From the NCBI GenBank assembly GCA_913009475.1, contig CAJVYJ010000047.1, positions 1-10,780 on the forward strand: a stretch of DNA of 10,780 nt, given 5' to 3'. Under the pieces are notes generated by a model, which saw nothing but the letters and a program-made list of their open reading frames with translations, was not told where the DNA came from and ran no database searches. This stretch comes from an uncultured Actinomycetes bacterium (GTDB lineage: Bacteria > Actinomycetota > Aquicultoria > CAJVYJ01). Position numbers and translations under genes: made by a program. This document shows, piece by piece, positions 1-7,258 of this stretch; the stretch's first letter is position 1; each line of letters starts with the position of its first letter.

Positions 1-279
1 AATACGTTTTGCCCTATCGGCCAACTGAATTTTCCATTTAGCAAAAGACAGATCATCGCAAACGCCGCGGAAAACACTATATTCTAAATGAGTATGAAGA
101 TCGACAAATCCAGGCAACAAAACAGCATTCCCCATATCCTTCATCTTGGCTTGAGGATGTTTCTCCTTAAGCTCCGCGCTCTTACCTATGTCGACAATAG
201 CATCACCCTTTATCAGCACGGCTCCGTCTTCAATAGCATTGCCGATAATCGGTAAAACCCACTTAGCGGTTAAAAGCAT
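1..279 (-). CDS. Amidohydrolase (aminodeoxyfutalosine / S-adenosylhomocysteine deaminase-like), N-terminal part
   Basis: This is the first 93 residues of a metal-dependent amidohydrolase; the gene runs off the left edge. The N-terminus has the small beta-sandwich typical of the family (residues about 1-55), followed by GFVDLHTHLEYSVFRG, where H62 and H64 form the HxH metal-binding motif at the start of the TIM barrel. The LEYSVFRG continuation is like the nucleoside deaminase branch (SAH/MTA deaminases and aminodeoxyfutalosine deaminase MqnX). The ATG is preceded by AGAGG six bases upstream. It follows the polyprenyl synthase stop by 36 bases, so the two are probably co-transcribed. A role in futalosine-route menaquinone synthesis is an inference from this neighbour; the catalytic C-terminal part is not in view, so the substrate is open. 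Confidence 0.8.
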   Translation of the reverse strand, partial: MLLTAKWVLPIIGNAIEDGAVLIKGDAIVDIGKSAELKEKHPQAKMKDMGNAVLLPGFVDLHTHLEYSVFRGVCDDLSFAKWKIQLADRAKRI

Positions 280-315
280 CTTACACCTCTTTTATAAAAT
301 TCTTACTCTTGTTAA

Positions 316-1278
316 TTAGCTATATCTATTTATCACAAACTCACCAATTGATAAGAGTTCCGACTTGACTCTATTATTATCCATAGCCGCGACCGATGAC
401 AACGCCGTGTCCAAGTAATTTCTAGCGACCGATTTTGCCTGAGTAACAGCACCGCTCTCTATCATAAAAGCTATAGCCGCCTTAATTGTGTTTCCATCCG
501 AATTAACCAGCGCCGATTTTAAAAGCCCATCGGAATCATTTTTTCGAGCCAATAGCATCGGTAAGGTCATTATGCCTTCCCTTAAATCATTACCCACAGG
601 TTTTCCCAACGTATCTTCATCGCCGTTAATATCCAAAATATCATCATATATTTGAAACGCCATGCCCAAAGAATAGCCATAATCCGCCAACAAAAGTCTT
701 TGATTATCTGTAACCGCGCCAATAATACCGCCTATTTGACAGGCTGCCTTAAAAAGAGAGGCGGTTTTATAATTTATTCTAGTGAAATAATCATCTTGAG
801 ATTGATTGTAACGGCAGCTGAAATTTCGCTCCATGATTTCTCCTAGACTAAGCTCCATCGCTGCTTGAGAAAGTGGCGCGATTACCCGATTATCGTGATA
901 GTCCGTTAATAGTTGAAAGGCTAAACCAAAGAGATAATCACCGGCCGCGGTAGCCAACTTATAGCCGTGCGAATAATTAATAGTAGGTCTGCCCCTTCTG
1001 TTATCGGCTTCATCAAGAATATCGTCATGAATCAAAGATGCCAGATGGACCAATTCAACGGCATTAGCTGCGTCCAACGCGGCGCCTCTAGTATAGTCAC
1101 CCGCCATCGCCGACAATAATACCAATACCGTTCTTAAGCGTTTACCGCCCGCCTTTAAGGTCTCAGAGACAGACTCACGTATCTTGATAGGAGCCCCATC
1201 CAACAGTTGGTATATCTTTTTTTCAGCTTCTTTAAGTTCTTTTCGGACTGGGCGGGAAATCACATATGTTTTACCCAA
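316..1278 (-). CDS. Polyprenyl diphosphate synthase (trans, long-chain)
   Basis: A full-length (320 residues) trans-prenyltransferase, which extends an allylic diphosphate with isopentenyl diphosphate to make the side chain of a quinone. Visible motifs are GGKRLR (44-49), the first Asp-rich motif DDILD (85-89), and the second, YDDILD (211-216), followed by GKPVGNDLREGIMTLP (225-240). The residues just before the first motif (SLIH) are not the bulky aromatics that stop short-chain enzymes, which suggests a long (C30 or more) product, but chain length cannot be fixed by eye. The start is a TTG with GAGAGG seven bases upstream; a GTG at codon 6 is an alternative. It lies 43 bases after a degenerate prenyl-synthase-like gene and before an amidohydrolase, which points to quinone synthesis. 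The same reading frame is intact throughout. Confidence 0.93.
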   Translation of the reverse strand: MGKTYVISRPVRKELKEAEKKIYQLLDGAPIKIRESVSETLKAGGKRLRTVLVLLSAMAGDYTRGAALDAANAVELVHLASLIHDDILDEADNRRGRPTINYSHGYKLATAAGDYLFGLAFQLLTDYHDNRVIAPLSQAAMELSLGEIMERNFSCRYNQSQDDYFTRINYKTASLFKAACQIGGIIGAVTDNQRLLLADYGYSLGMAFQIYDDILDINGDEDTLGKPVGNDLREGIMTLPMLLARKNDSDGLLKSALVNSDGNTIKAAIAFMIESGAVTQAKSVARNYLDTALSSVAAMDNNRVKSELLSIGEFVINRYS

Positions 1279-1321
1279 TTAACAGCCTCTCCCCCATTAT
1301 TAACAATTGTTAACTCGATAT

Positions 1322-1870
1322 TCAGCCATCTATTATCCTTAGCATTTCGCTCTTTTTCGAGTTAGAAATATAATTTAACGTTTTTCTGATATTATTTTTT
1401 TCCGCCTCCGCGCAATCTCCAAGAAACAACCCCAATTCGACCGCGGCCTCGATTAAGCGCTTGCCGTCTTTAAGCTCAAACTCCTCTAAGGTCCTATCCG
1501 CCGCCGTATCAGCAATCGCTTTAGCTAATAACCTGATAATTTCAGGTTCATTCAAACCAATAACTTGATTAATCGCTTCCGCGTATAGATAGTCAGTCGC
1601 CAATAATAGTTCGTCAGAGAAAGAAACGCTTGTATGGGCCAGAAAACCAAGGTTTTTGGCTTGAAATAAGAGTTCCAAAGCTATGGCTGTCTCTTGCAGA
1701 GTATTTACGGGAAAACGTCTGCCTTTTTTGGCAATTCTAAATAAGAGTTCCGTCAAAAAATAATCAGTCTCACATAACTGCTCATTTCCAATCTTGTTAA
1801 GACTTGCCAACCGTGACTCAAGTTTAGAATCCACCGTTGATAAATATAGTTTTATTTCGTCATTATCCAT
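1322..1870 (-). CDS. Degenerate prenyl-synthase-like protein, possible non-catalytic partner subunit
   Basis: A 182-residue, mostly helical protein that I do not recognise as a named family by signature. By eye it lines up with the neighbouring polyprenyl synthase over most of its length: AKKGRRF (47-53) against the GGKRLR region, ALELLFQAKNLGFLAHTS (64-81) against AVELVHLASLIHDDILDE, LLATDYLYAEAI (89-100) against TAAGDYLFGLAF, and IEAAVELGLFLGD (140-152) against FKAACQIGGIIGA. The DDxxD motif is replaced by LAHTS, and the protein ends before the second Asp-rich motif would occur, so it should not be an active synthase. Two-component synthases are known in which a small catalytically dead subunit sets chain length (HepS/GerC1-type component I of heptaprenyl diphosphate synthase). 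That role is inference. No good Shine-Dalgarno lies before its ATG. Confidence 0.75.
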   Translation of the reverse strand: MDNDEIKLYLSTVDSKLESRLASLNKIGNEQLCETDYFLTELLFRIAKKGRRFPVNTLQETAIALELLFQAKNLGFLAHTSVSFSDELLLATDYLYAEAINQVIGLNEPEIIRLLAKAIADTAADRTLEEFELKDGKRLIEAAVELGLFLGDCAEAEKNNIRKTLNYISNSKKSEMLRIIDG

Positions 1871-1878
1871 AGTGGTAT

Positions 1879-1907
1879 ATTTTATCAGGTATGTTTGTTG
1901 ATGTCAG
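1879..1907 (-). promoter_or_regulatory. Sigma-70-type promoter for the prenyl synthase group
   Basis: On the minus strand CTGACA, a 17-base spacer and TAAAAT stand just before the degenerate prenyl-synthase gene. The -10 box ends nine bases before the ATG, so a start point at the usual distance falls one or two bases before the start codon or on it. Together with the missing Shine-Dalgarno this suggests a leaderless or near-leaderless mRNA. It would let the prenyl genes be expressed independently of the B12 riboswitch upstream. Confidence 0.5.
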
Positions 1908-1927
1908 TTAGTTTAATGGGAAGCTGC

Positions 1928-2554
1928 CTATAGCTTCATCTTTCCGTTTTTCATCCGCCGATAACAAGTATCATTTAAGAGCATAAGCTGATTCCTTCCG
2001 CCCTCATAATTAATGGCATTTATCGCTCCCTTATCTTGATATATCTGCCAATAACCGGAGGCGGGTATTTTAAGAGTGCCGCCAATAATGACTTTTATCG
2101 GTCCGCCATGCGATACTACTACTATTTTGCCTTTAGTTTCATTGGTTATAATTTTGTGTACTGATTTATGCACGCGAGCTTCAAATTCGCACCAACGCTC
2201 GCCCCCGGGCACCCTAACCGCCATTGGGTCTAACAACCAATTATAGATTAAGCTGCCATAATTTTCACCGATTTCTTCGTGAGTCATCCCTTCCCATTCA
2301 CCAAAGTCGACTTCATTTAAGCCCGGCATCTCGATGACGGACAAATCATGATATGCGGCAATAGCATGAGCCGTTTGTTTGGCTCTTTGCAGAGCGCTGC
2401 TGTATATAGATTTTATCTCTTCATGCCTGAAATAATCCGCCATTAATTGAGCGTTTTCCTCGCCCAGCTGAGAAAGGTCCAGGTCAGTTCGACCAATATA
2501 GCGTCTTTCTTCGTTCCATTTAGTTTCCGTGTGTCTAACCAATATCATTCTCAT
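1928..2554 (-). CDS. cobC: Histidine phosphatase, alpha-ribazole phosphatase (CobC-like)
   Basis: A 208-residue member of the phosphoglycerate-mutase-like histidine phosphatase superfamily. The catalytic motif RHTETKWN has the phospho-accepting His at residue 8, and the second conserved His is in VVVSHGGPIKV. YSSALQRAKQTA and NEVDFGEWEGMTHEEI are the other typical blocks. The superfamily is broad, but its place nine bases after cobS and in the same operon as cobT supports alpha-ribazole(-5'-phosphate) / adenosylcobalamin phosphate phosphatase, which removes the phosphate in nucleotide loop assembly. The ATG at 2554 has only a weak upstream AGATGAG; the second Met (residue 3) is an alternative start. 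A kinase/guanylyltransferase gene (cobU/cobP), often in such operons, is absent from the window. Confidence 0.85.
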   Translation of the reverse strand: MRMILVRHTETKWNEERRYIGRTDLDLSQLGEENAQLMADYFRHEEIKSIYSSALQRAKQTAHAIAAYHDLSVIEMPGLNEVDFGEWEGMTHEEIGENYGSLIYNWLLDPMAVRVPGGERWCEFEARVHKSVHKIITNETKGKIVVVSHGGPIKVIIGGTLKIPASGYWQIYQDKGAINAINYEGGRNQLMLLNDTCYRRMKNGKMKL

Positions 2555-2564
2555 AATATCAAAC

Positions 2565-3308
2565 TCATCTCGTTAGTATTAACAACGCCAATAGTAGTAC
2601 CGTTGATTCCCCCAGTTCTATTAATGTACCCAAAATATCCCCGGTAACTCCGCCTATCTTTTTAGTAAGTAAGTAGGTAAGTAAAATAATTATAACAGTA
2701 AAACCTATCAAGATATTCATAGCAATTGTTAAAGAAAATAATAGTACAATAATTATGACACTTAGTAATGACGCTATCACTAAATCTAATACGCCTACAC
2801 TGCGACTTAAGACTTTAGCCAGACCATCTTTTCTTACAGCCGGGTAAAAATAAGAGCCGTAAACGGGGGCCCATCGAGATAAAACCGGCATTATTAAAAT
2901 AAACTTAAGGCCGTTAGCATCAAATTTCAGTGATGATAAAAGCGCGTATTTAAAGATGATATTCATAGTTACAGCCCCAGCCCCAAATACGCCGACGGCA
3001 CTGTCTTTCATAATTTTTAGACTCTCTTCCCTTGACCAACCGCCAAGTAAGCCGTCAGCGGTATCCGCTAAAGCGTCAAGATGAAGACCGCCGCTAAGTG
3101 CCGTCAAAATTATTATTATGATGATACTGACGACCTGATGAGGTAGGAGTATTTTTAAAATCAAGGTAGAGACGACCAGGACTAAACCGAACAATAGACC
3201 GACTAGTGGGAAATATCTGGTAGATTTACCCAACTCTGCGGCATTAATATTATTTTTGCCGATGGAAACAACCGAAAGAAAAGAGAACGCCGCCAAGAAA
3301 CTAGTCAT
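2565..3308 (-). CDS. cobS: Adenosylcobinamide-GDP ribazoletransferase (cobalamin synthase)
   Basis: A 247-residue integral membrane enzyme that joins alpha-ribazole (phosphate) to adenosylcobinamide-GDP, the last step of cobalamin assembly. The family signature LSGGLHLDALADTADGLLGG (71-90) supplies the conserved acidic residues, followed by MKDSAVGVFGAGA (100-112) and near the C-terminus GGVTGDILGTLIELGE. Several long hydrophobic stretches (about 35-55, 58-72, 175-195, 196-212, 235-245) are membrane helices. Its ATG overlaps the end of cobT by eight bases, so the two are translationally linked. Length is normal for the family. Confidence 0.95.
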   Translation of the reverse strand: MTSFLAAFSFLSVVSIGKNNINAAELGKSTRYFPLVGLLFGLVLVVSTLILKILLPHQVVSIIIIIILTALSGGLHLDALADTADGLLGGWSREESLKIMKDSAVGVFGAGAVTMNIIFKYALLSSLKFDANGLKFILIMPVLSRWAPVYGSYFYPAVRKDGLAKVLSRSVGVLDLVIASLLSVIIIVLLFSLTIAMNILIGFTVIIILLTYLLTKKIGGVTGDILGTLIELGESTVLLLALLILTR

Positions 3309-4374
3309 TGGTCAACTCTTTTTCATCTTTTTCCGCCACACCCGCTTCCGCGAAAGTCGCCATCTCATTAATGATTTTGCAAGCGACATCAACTAAATTA
3401 ATAGCTAAAGCGGCGCCTGTACCTTCACCCAGACGCATATTCAAATATAACATTGGCGTTATCCCGATTTCTCTGAGTATCAACTGATGACCCGGCTCCA
3501 CCGAGACATGAGACGCGAACATATAATTTACTGACTTGGGCGCTAATTTCGCGGCAATTAAAGCGCCCGCACCGGAAATAAACCCGTCCACAACTACCGG
3601 CACGCGATATTTCGCAGCCCCCAATACAACTCCGGCTAGACCCCCGATCTCCAAGCCTCCTACTTTAGCTAATACATCAATGGAATCATTCTTGTCGGGC
3701 TGATTAATTTTTAGCGCTCGTTCAATCGCGTCTATCTTTACCTTAAGGGTTGCATCGTCTACTCCGGTACCGCGACCGGTAATCTCTTCCAAGCTAAACT
3801 CAGCCAACGAGGCAAGTATCGCCGTACTGGCGGTAGTATTACCAATACCCATGTCCCCGATAGCTAATATATTGGCTCCGGCCCTAATCTCAGCTTCCGC
3901 CACCTTAATACCGATTAAAATTGATTTTATAGCCTCATCACGCGACATGGCCGGCCCTTTAACCATATTAGCGGTACCCGGTCTGATTTTCTCTTGCACG
4001 ACGAAGGGGTCGTCTATATCAGCGCCCACACCTATATCTACAACTCTGACCTCAGCGCCGACATGCCGGGATATAACATTTATGCCGGCGCCGCCGGCGA
4101 CAAAATTAGCCACCATTTGCGGAGTTACCTCCGACGGAAAAGCACTGACACCCTCGGCAACAACTCCGTGGTCTCCGGCCATAACAATGATGACCTTTTT
4201 ATCGATTTGTGGCTGAGGATTTCCTGTAATGCCTGCCAGCCTTATTGATATTTCTTCCAAGACTCCCAAACTGCCTTGCGGTTTGGTTAACTGGTCTTGA
4301 CGCTCTTTAGCTTTAGCCATGGCTTGCGCATCCAAATCCGCAATCGACTCAATGACTTTAATTAATTTTTCCAT
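3301..4374 (-). CDS. cobT: Nicotinate-nucleotide--dimethylbenzimidazole phosphoribosyltransferase
   Basis: CobT transfers phosphoribose from nicotinate mononucleotide to dimethylbenzimidazole to give alpha-ribazole phosphate, the lower-ligand precursor of B12. Motifs, numbered from the chosen start, are LTKPQGSLGVLEE (29-41), MAGDHGVVAEGVSAFP (65-80), GDMGIGNTTAS (173-183) and RLGEGTGAA (314-322). The Glu at 317 falls exactly at the number of the catalytic Glu known for the Salmonella enzyme. The ATG at 4374 has AAGGAG at good spacing and gives 357 residues, the usual length. The reading frame is open 26 codons further up (to 4452), but that extension runs through a long hairpin and is probably untranslated leader. 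It is the first gene of the riboswitch-controlled operon. Confidence 0.96.
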   Translation of the reverse strand: MEKLIKVIESIADLDAQAMAKAKERQDQLTKPQGSLGVLEEISIRLAGITGNPQPQIDKKVIIVMAGDHGVVAEGVSAFPSEVTPQMVANFVAGGAGINVISRHVGAEVRVVDIGVGADIDDPFVVQEKIRPGTANMVKGPAMSRDEAIKSILIGIKVAEAEIRAGANILAIGDMGIGNTTASTAILASLAEFSLEEITGRGTGVDDATLKVKIDAIERALKINQPDKNDSIDVLAKVGGLEIGGLAGVVLGAAKYRVPVVVDGFISGAGALIAAKLAPKSVNYMFASHVSVEPGHQLILREIGITPMLYLNMRLGEGTGAALAINLVDVACKIINEMATFAEAGVAEKDEKELTND

Positions 4375-4388
4375 AATTCTCCTTTTTT

Positions 4389-4453
4389 CTTGATTGACAA
4401 GCTGCCGTAGAACAATTCTTAAGAATTGTTCTACGTCTGTTTGGTTAATCAAG
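4389..4453. repeat. Long imperfect palindrome in the cobT leader
   Basis: A perfect 30-bp palindrome (4406-4435, core AACAATTCTTAAGAATTGTT) sits at the centre of a longer imperfect inverted repeat whose outer arms are CTTGATT (4389-4395) and AATCAAG (4447-4453), with several pairs and wobbles in between. In the transcript it would fold into one long hairpin between the riboswitch terminator and the cobT ribosome-binding site. No U-run follows it on the minus strand, so it is not a standard terminator. It could be a protein operator, an RNA processing or stability hairpin, or a small palindromic repeat element. Confidence 0.75.
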
Positions 4454-4497
4454 CCCTACCAGGCACTAGTGTTCTTTTAGTAGTTGTTGCACATTTT

Positions 4498-4532
4498 GTT
4501 TTAAAATAAAAAAAGCCCGGCTTCGCCGGGTT
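4498..4532 (-). terminator. Intrinsic terminator of the cobalamin riboswitch
   Basis: On the minus strand CCCGGC and GCCGGG pair around a GAA loop (positions about 4517-4530), followed directly by CTTTTTTTATTTT. This is a textbook Rho-independent terminator lying between the B12 aptamer and cobT. It is the likely expression platform: with B12 bound the transcript ends here. I did not find a clear antiterminator pairing by eye. Confidence 0.9.
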
Positions 4533-4587
4533 TAAAAATATTAATATACCATACGGTACCCTCTTTCCGCGAAGAGTTAATTTATTC

Positions 4588-4746
4588 ATTCAGGCAGGTC
4601 TCCTGGCTAACGGTTGCGCTTTGATGAGCCTTCCCGATCTATTTTAGACCAGTGGCCGGCTTTAAACCTATCATCTAGCTGCCGCTTACAGTGGCGGGCC
4701 CGCGGCTGATTCTCACAGCCTTCCCTATTCTTCCATCACCTAAATT
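4588..4746 (-). promoter_or_regulatory. Cobalamin (adenosylcobalamin) riboswitch aptamer
   Basis: Read on the minus strand, the region has the conserved blocks in order: GAATAGGGAAGGC, GTGAGAATCAGC, CCCGCCACTGTAAGC, GCCACTGG, GGGAAGGC and the B12 box AGCCAGGAGACCTGCC. The outer P1 helix can form between TTTAGG (near 4744) and CCTGAA (near 4589). It stands upstream of cobT-cobS-cobC and is followed by an intrinsic terminator, so it most likely stops transcription of the operon when B12 is abundant. Confidence 0.96.
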
Positions 4747-4815
4747 GCCGTTAATTAAAAATTCTGCGACAATCTCATCAACAGACACCTGAAATTTATT
4801 TACTTTCCAAAAGTT

Positions 4816-4844
4816 AACATAGCAAATTTATCATTTGCGGACAA
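4816..4844 (-). promoter_or_regulatory. Promoter of the riboswitch-cobTSC operon
   Basis: On the minus strand TTGTCC, a 17-base spacer and TATGTT form a reasonable sigma-70-type promoter; transcription would begin near 4809, about 60 bases before the aptamer. The spacer itself is an inverted repeat (GCAAAT, five bases, ATTTGC), which could bind a regulator between the two boxes. Both boxes match four of six consensus bases, so this is likely rather than certain. Confidence 0.5.
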
Positions 4845-4903
4845 GCATAATAATTTAATAGTATTATTTATTTGTAATATTGCCTAAAAATAATACGTAT
4901 ATT

Positions 4904-5476
4904 TTATTCTGTTAAACTGAATATGGAGAGATAATTATACGGCCCAATATTGATGGTTCTGTTAAGATTAAAGCCATAAATTTTAAGACTTGTTTTAAGT
5001 TCGCTTGGAGCCAGCCTGATTTTTAAAGGCGGGCCCGGTGGTCCGTCAATTTTTTTAAATTCTACTACAGCCAGCGTTCCCCCTATCTTCAATGCCCGCT
5101 TTATCTCTTTGATTACCGTTGCTTCCGTACCCTCGGCCTTAAAATCATGCCATACCGTTGCCATCAGGCAGATATCAAAATAATCATCAGTAATCGGCAG
5201 CTTCTTTCTCAAATCAACAACCTCGGCGGTGATATTACCCAATCTTTTTTGCGCAGCTTTTGCCTTTAACTCGGCAATACCTTCCAGCCAAAGATCAAAC
5301 GCATAAATCACTCCTCCGTTAGAGACTTGCTCGGCAACCGCCAAAGCATAAGCGCCATTACCACAAGCGGCATCAAGAAATCTGATATTATCCACCAGCG
5401 GTAACTCAGACAATAATATTTCGGAATTAATCAATGAATAGCTGCTATGTCCGGCAGCAATAGGTTTTTCGGTCAT
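4904..5476 (-). CDS. Class I SAM-dependent methyltransferase
   Basis: A 190-residue methyltransferase with a Rossmann fold. Motif I is FLDAACGNGAY (33-43), the acidic residue closing strand 2 is D61 in VIYAFD, and later blocks are EVVDLRKKLPITDDYFDICLM and ALKIGGTLAVVEFKK. The segment after this, GPPGPPLKIRLAPSEL, resembles small UbiE/methyltransferase-11-type proteins, but the substrate cannot be read from the sequence. The ATG at 5476 is chosen because AAGGTG lies nine bases upstream; the GTG at 5488 is part of that ribosome-binding site and is less likely. It stands between the helicase gene and the B12 operon; it is not one of the recognisable corrin-ring methyltransferases. Confidence 0.88.
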   Translation of the reverse strand: MTEKPIAAGHSSYSLINSEILLSELPLVDNIRFLDAACGNGAYALAVAEQVSNGGVIYAFDLWLEGIAELKAKAAQKRLGNITAEVVDLRKKLPITDDYFDICLMATVWHDFKAEGTEATVIKEIKRALKIGGTLAVVEFKKIDGPPGPPLKIRLAPSELKTSLKIYGFNLNRTINIGPYNYLSIFSLTE

Positions 5477-5511
5477 ATCTGCATACACCTTTTTTCAGAC
5501 TGACTCCATTT

Positions 5512-5598
5512 TTATAAAAAGAGTCCCTTGACGATATCACGCCTGACATTATCTCGTCCTCCCCAGGCCAAATCAGCTATTACTTTTTCAAAAGCTAC
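5512..5598 (-). pseudogene. Short coding-like fragment, unknown
   Basis: Between the helicase and methyltransferase genes a minus-strand frame reads VAFEKVIADLAWGGRDNVRRDIVKGLFL before a TAA, which looks like real protein sequence rather than noise. Its upstream end is blocked by TGA at 5599-5601. A neighbouring frame starting at the ATG at 5620 reads MVGKNFM and would join it if one base were removed near 5602. It may be a frameshifted small gene or the tail of a lost one. I do not recognise the family. Confidence 0.3.
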
Positions 5599-5647
5599 TC
5601 ATAAAGTTCTTGCCTACCATGGATAATTTTATGGCATACTATCTTTA

Positions 5648-7258
5648 TTATTTATCTCTGGCGTTAGTGATCAGAGGTTTCTTGCCCTTTTTCTTTTTTT
5701 TCTTAAAGCCGGCGACAATCTTCTCCGCTTTTTTAAAAGGCACGGTTATAAAGGAATACTTATCCATAACCTGTATATCAGTAATATGTTTTGGCTTAAC
5801 ATCAACCCTATCCATAATAAGTTTAACAAGTTTTTTGGCATTCATCTTGTCTTTCTTGCCCAGCGCAACAAAAAGCCTGGTTTTACCCTGCATATTAATC
5901 TGTTTCCCTTTTCCGCCGATCTCCGTAATCTCACCATAAGCGTTGGGATCTATCTCTTCCTCAAAACAATAGTTAAGTACGGCAGCCAGTATAACTCCGG
6001 GGTCGTTACCCTCAAGTAATTTTTTTGCCCAGTTGTAATATTTGGCATCGATCTCATCGTTTAAAATAGTAGCAAGGTCATCGTATATTTTTCTTTTTTT
6101 GCTTTTGATGATCTCTTTTACGCTTGGTATCCGCAATTTCTTGATATCGGTTTTGGCAATCCGTTGTATGAACATTAGCCGCTTGTACTCACGAGGGGTA
6201 ATGAATGTAATAGCGGTGCCCTCTTGTCCGGCCCGGCCCGTACGACCAATTCGATGAACATACGACTCCGGGTCCTGAGGCAACGAATAGTTAATTACGT
6301 GAGTAAGGTTAGCCACGTCGAGTCCGCGCGCCGCGACATCCGTAGCTACAAGAATATTGATTATTCGTTTCTTGAACTTATCCAGGGTCCTTTCTCTTTG
6401 CGCCTGAGTAATATCGCCGTGGATAGCATCCGCGTCATAGCCTCTTTCCATCAAATGATTGGTAATAGCGTCAACATCGATTTTGGTTCGACAAAAAATA
6501 ATAGAATAAAAATCCTCTTCAATATCGATTATCCGGCAAAGTGCCTCGAATTTATCAGCGGCTTTAACCTCATAATATATTTGCTCGGTCAAATTCGTTG
6601 TCAACGGTTCTTGTTTAACCGCCAGAAACTCATAACCGTCCATATATTTTTTGGCCAGGTCTTTTATCTTTCGCGGCATGGTCGCGGAAAACAACAGCGT
6701 TCTTTTGTCGGAGTTTGTATGCTTCATTATTTCTTCAAGGTCTTCGATAAAACCCATATTCAGCATTTCATCCGCCTCATCGATTATCAAGTGCTCGATC
6801 TCTCCAAGCTTTAGCGTTCTTCTTTTAAGATGATCGATTACCCGGCCCGGGGTTCCAACTACAATATGAATGCCTTTTTTTAATCTACGTAACTGCTGAT
6901 CAATGGATTGGCCTCCATATATTGGCACTACTTTAATATTTTTGTCCGCCCTGATAGAGTTGATTTCCTCCGATACCTGAATGGCCAATTCCCGCGTGGG
7001 AACCAGGATTAACGCCTGAACTGTTTTAATATCTGATTTAACCATTTCCATCAGCGGCAACCCGAAGGCCGCTGTTTTACCGGTTCCCGTCTGGGCCTGC
7101 GCGATGATATTAGTATCATCTCTTAACATGATAGGAATAGTTATAACTTGAATCGCGGTGGGCTCTTCAAACCCTTTCTTCTTAATTGCGCTTAGTACTT
7201 TATCTGAAAGCCCAAGCTCATTAAATTTCTTTTTTTTAGTCATCAGTGTCTCTTTCAT
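5648..7258 (-). CDS. DEAD-box ATP-dependent RNA helicase with DbpA-type RNA-binding domain
   Basis: A 536-residue RNA helicase that unwinds or remodels RNA with ATP, probably in ribosome assembly, RNA decay or cold adaptation. Motifs run in family order: Q motif FNELGLSDKVLSAI with GFEEPTAIQ (12-37), Walker A AQTGTGKT (55-62), PTREL (87-91), TPGR (136-139), DEAD (160-163), SAT (about 196-198), then ARGLD and HRIGRTGRAG. The C-terminal segment RLFVALGKKDKM...DIQVMDKYSFITVP is the RRM-like DbpA C-terminal domain, followed by a Lys-rich tail. This layout resembles CsdA/DeaD and Gram-positive CshA/DbpA-like proteins. The second in-frame ATG (7243, giving MTKKKKFNEL) has AAAGAG in front of it and is as plausible a start as 7258. 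Confidence 0.95.
   Translation of the reverse strand: MKETLMTKKKKFNELGLSDKVLSAIKKKGFEEPTAIQVITIPIMLRDDTNIIAQAQTGTGKTAAFGLPLMEMVKSDIKTVQALILVPTRELAIQVSEEINSIRADKNIKVVPIYGGQSIDQQLRRLKKGIHIVVGTPGRVIDHLKRRTLKLGEIEHLIIDEADEMLNMGFIEDLEEIMKHTNSDKRTLLFSATMPRKIKDLAKKYMDGYEFLAVKQEPLTTNLTEQIYYEVKAADKFEALCRIIDIEEDFYSIIFCRTKIDVDAITNHLMERGYDADAIHGDITQAQRERTLDKFKKRIINILVATDVAARGLDVANLTHVINYSLPQDPESYVHRIGRTGRAGQEGTAITFITPREYKRLMFIQRIAKTDIKKLRIPSVKEIIKSKKRKIYDDLATILNDEIDAKYYNWAKKLLEGNDPGVILAAVLNYCFEEEIDPNAYGEITEIGGKGKQINMQGKTRLFVALGKKDKMNAKKLVKLIMDRVDVKPKHITDIQVMDKYSFITVPFKKAEKIVAGFKKKKKKGKKPLITNARDK

Noticed and set aside
1299..1315. Short palindrome TTAACAATTGTTAA before the polyprenyl synthase
   Set aside because: AT-rich and only 14 bases long in a short intergenic gap; could arise by chance and no control role can be supported.
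3851..4248. Two + strand open frames of 121 and 84 codons
   Set aside because: Both are antisense to the motif-rich centre of cobT; composition (Ser/Thr/Pro/Ala-rich) is typical of shadow translation.
4375..4452. 26-codon N-terminal extension of cobT
   Set aside because: It would run through the long hairpin, while the ATG at 4374 has AAGGAG and places the catalytic Glu at 317 as in known CobT.
5477..5488. GTG start for the methyltransferase
   Set aside because: The GTG is part of the AAGGTG ribosome-binding site of the ATG at 5476.
6224..6814. 196-codon open frame on the + strand
   Set aside because: It lies wholly antisense to the helicase core (DEAD, SAT and HRIGRTGR motifs on the minus strand), has no ribosome-binding site and no recognisable protein content; it is a shadow frame.
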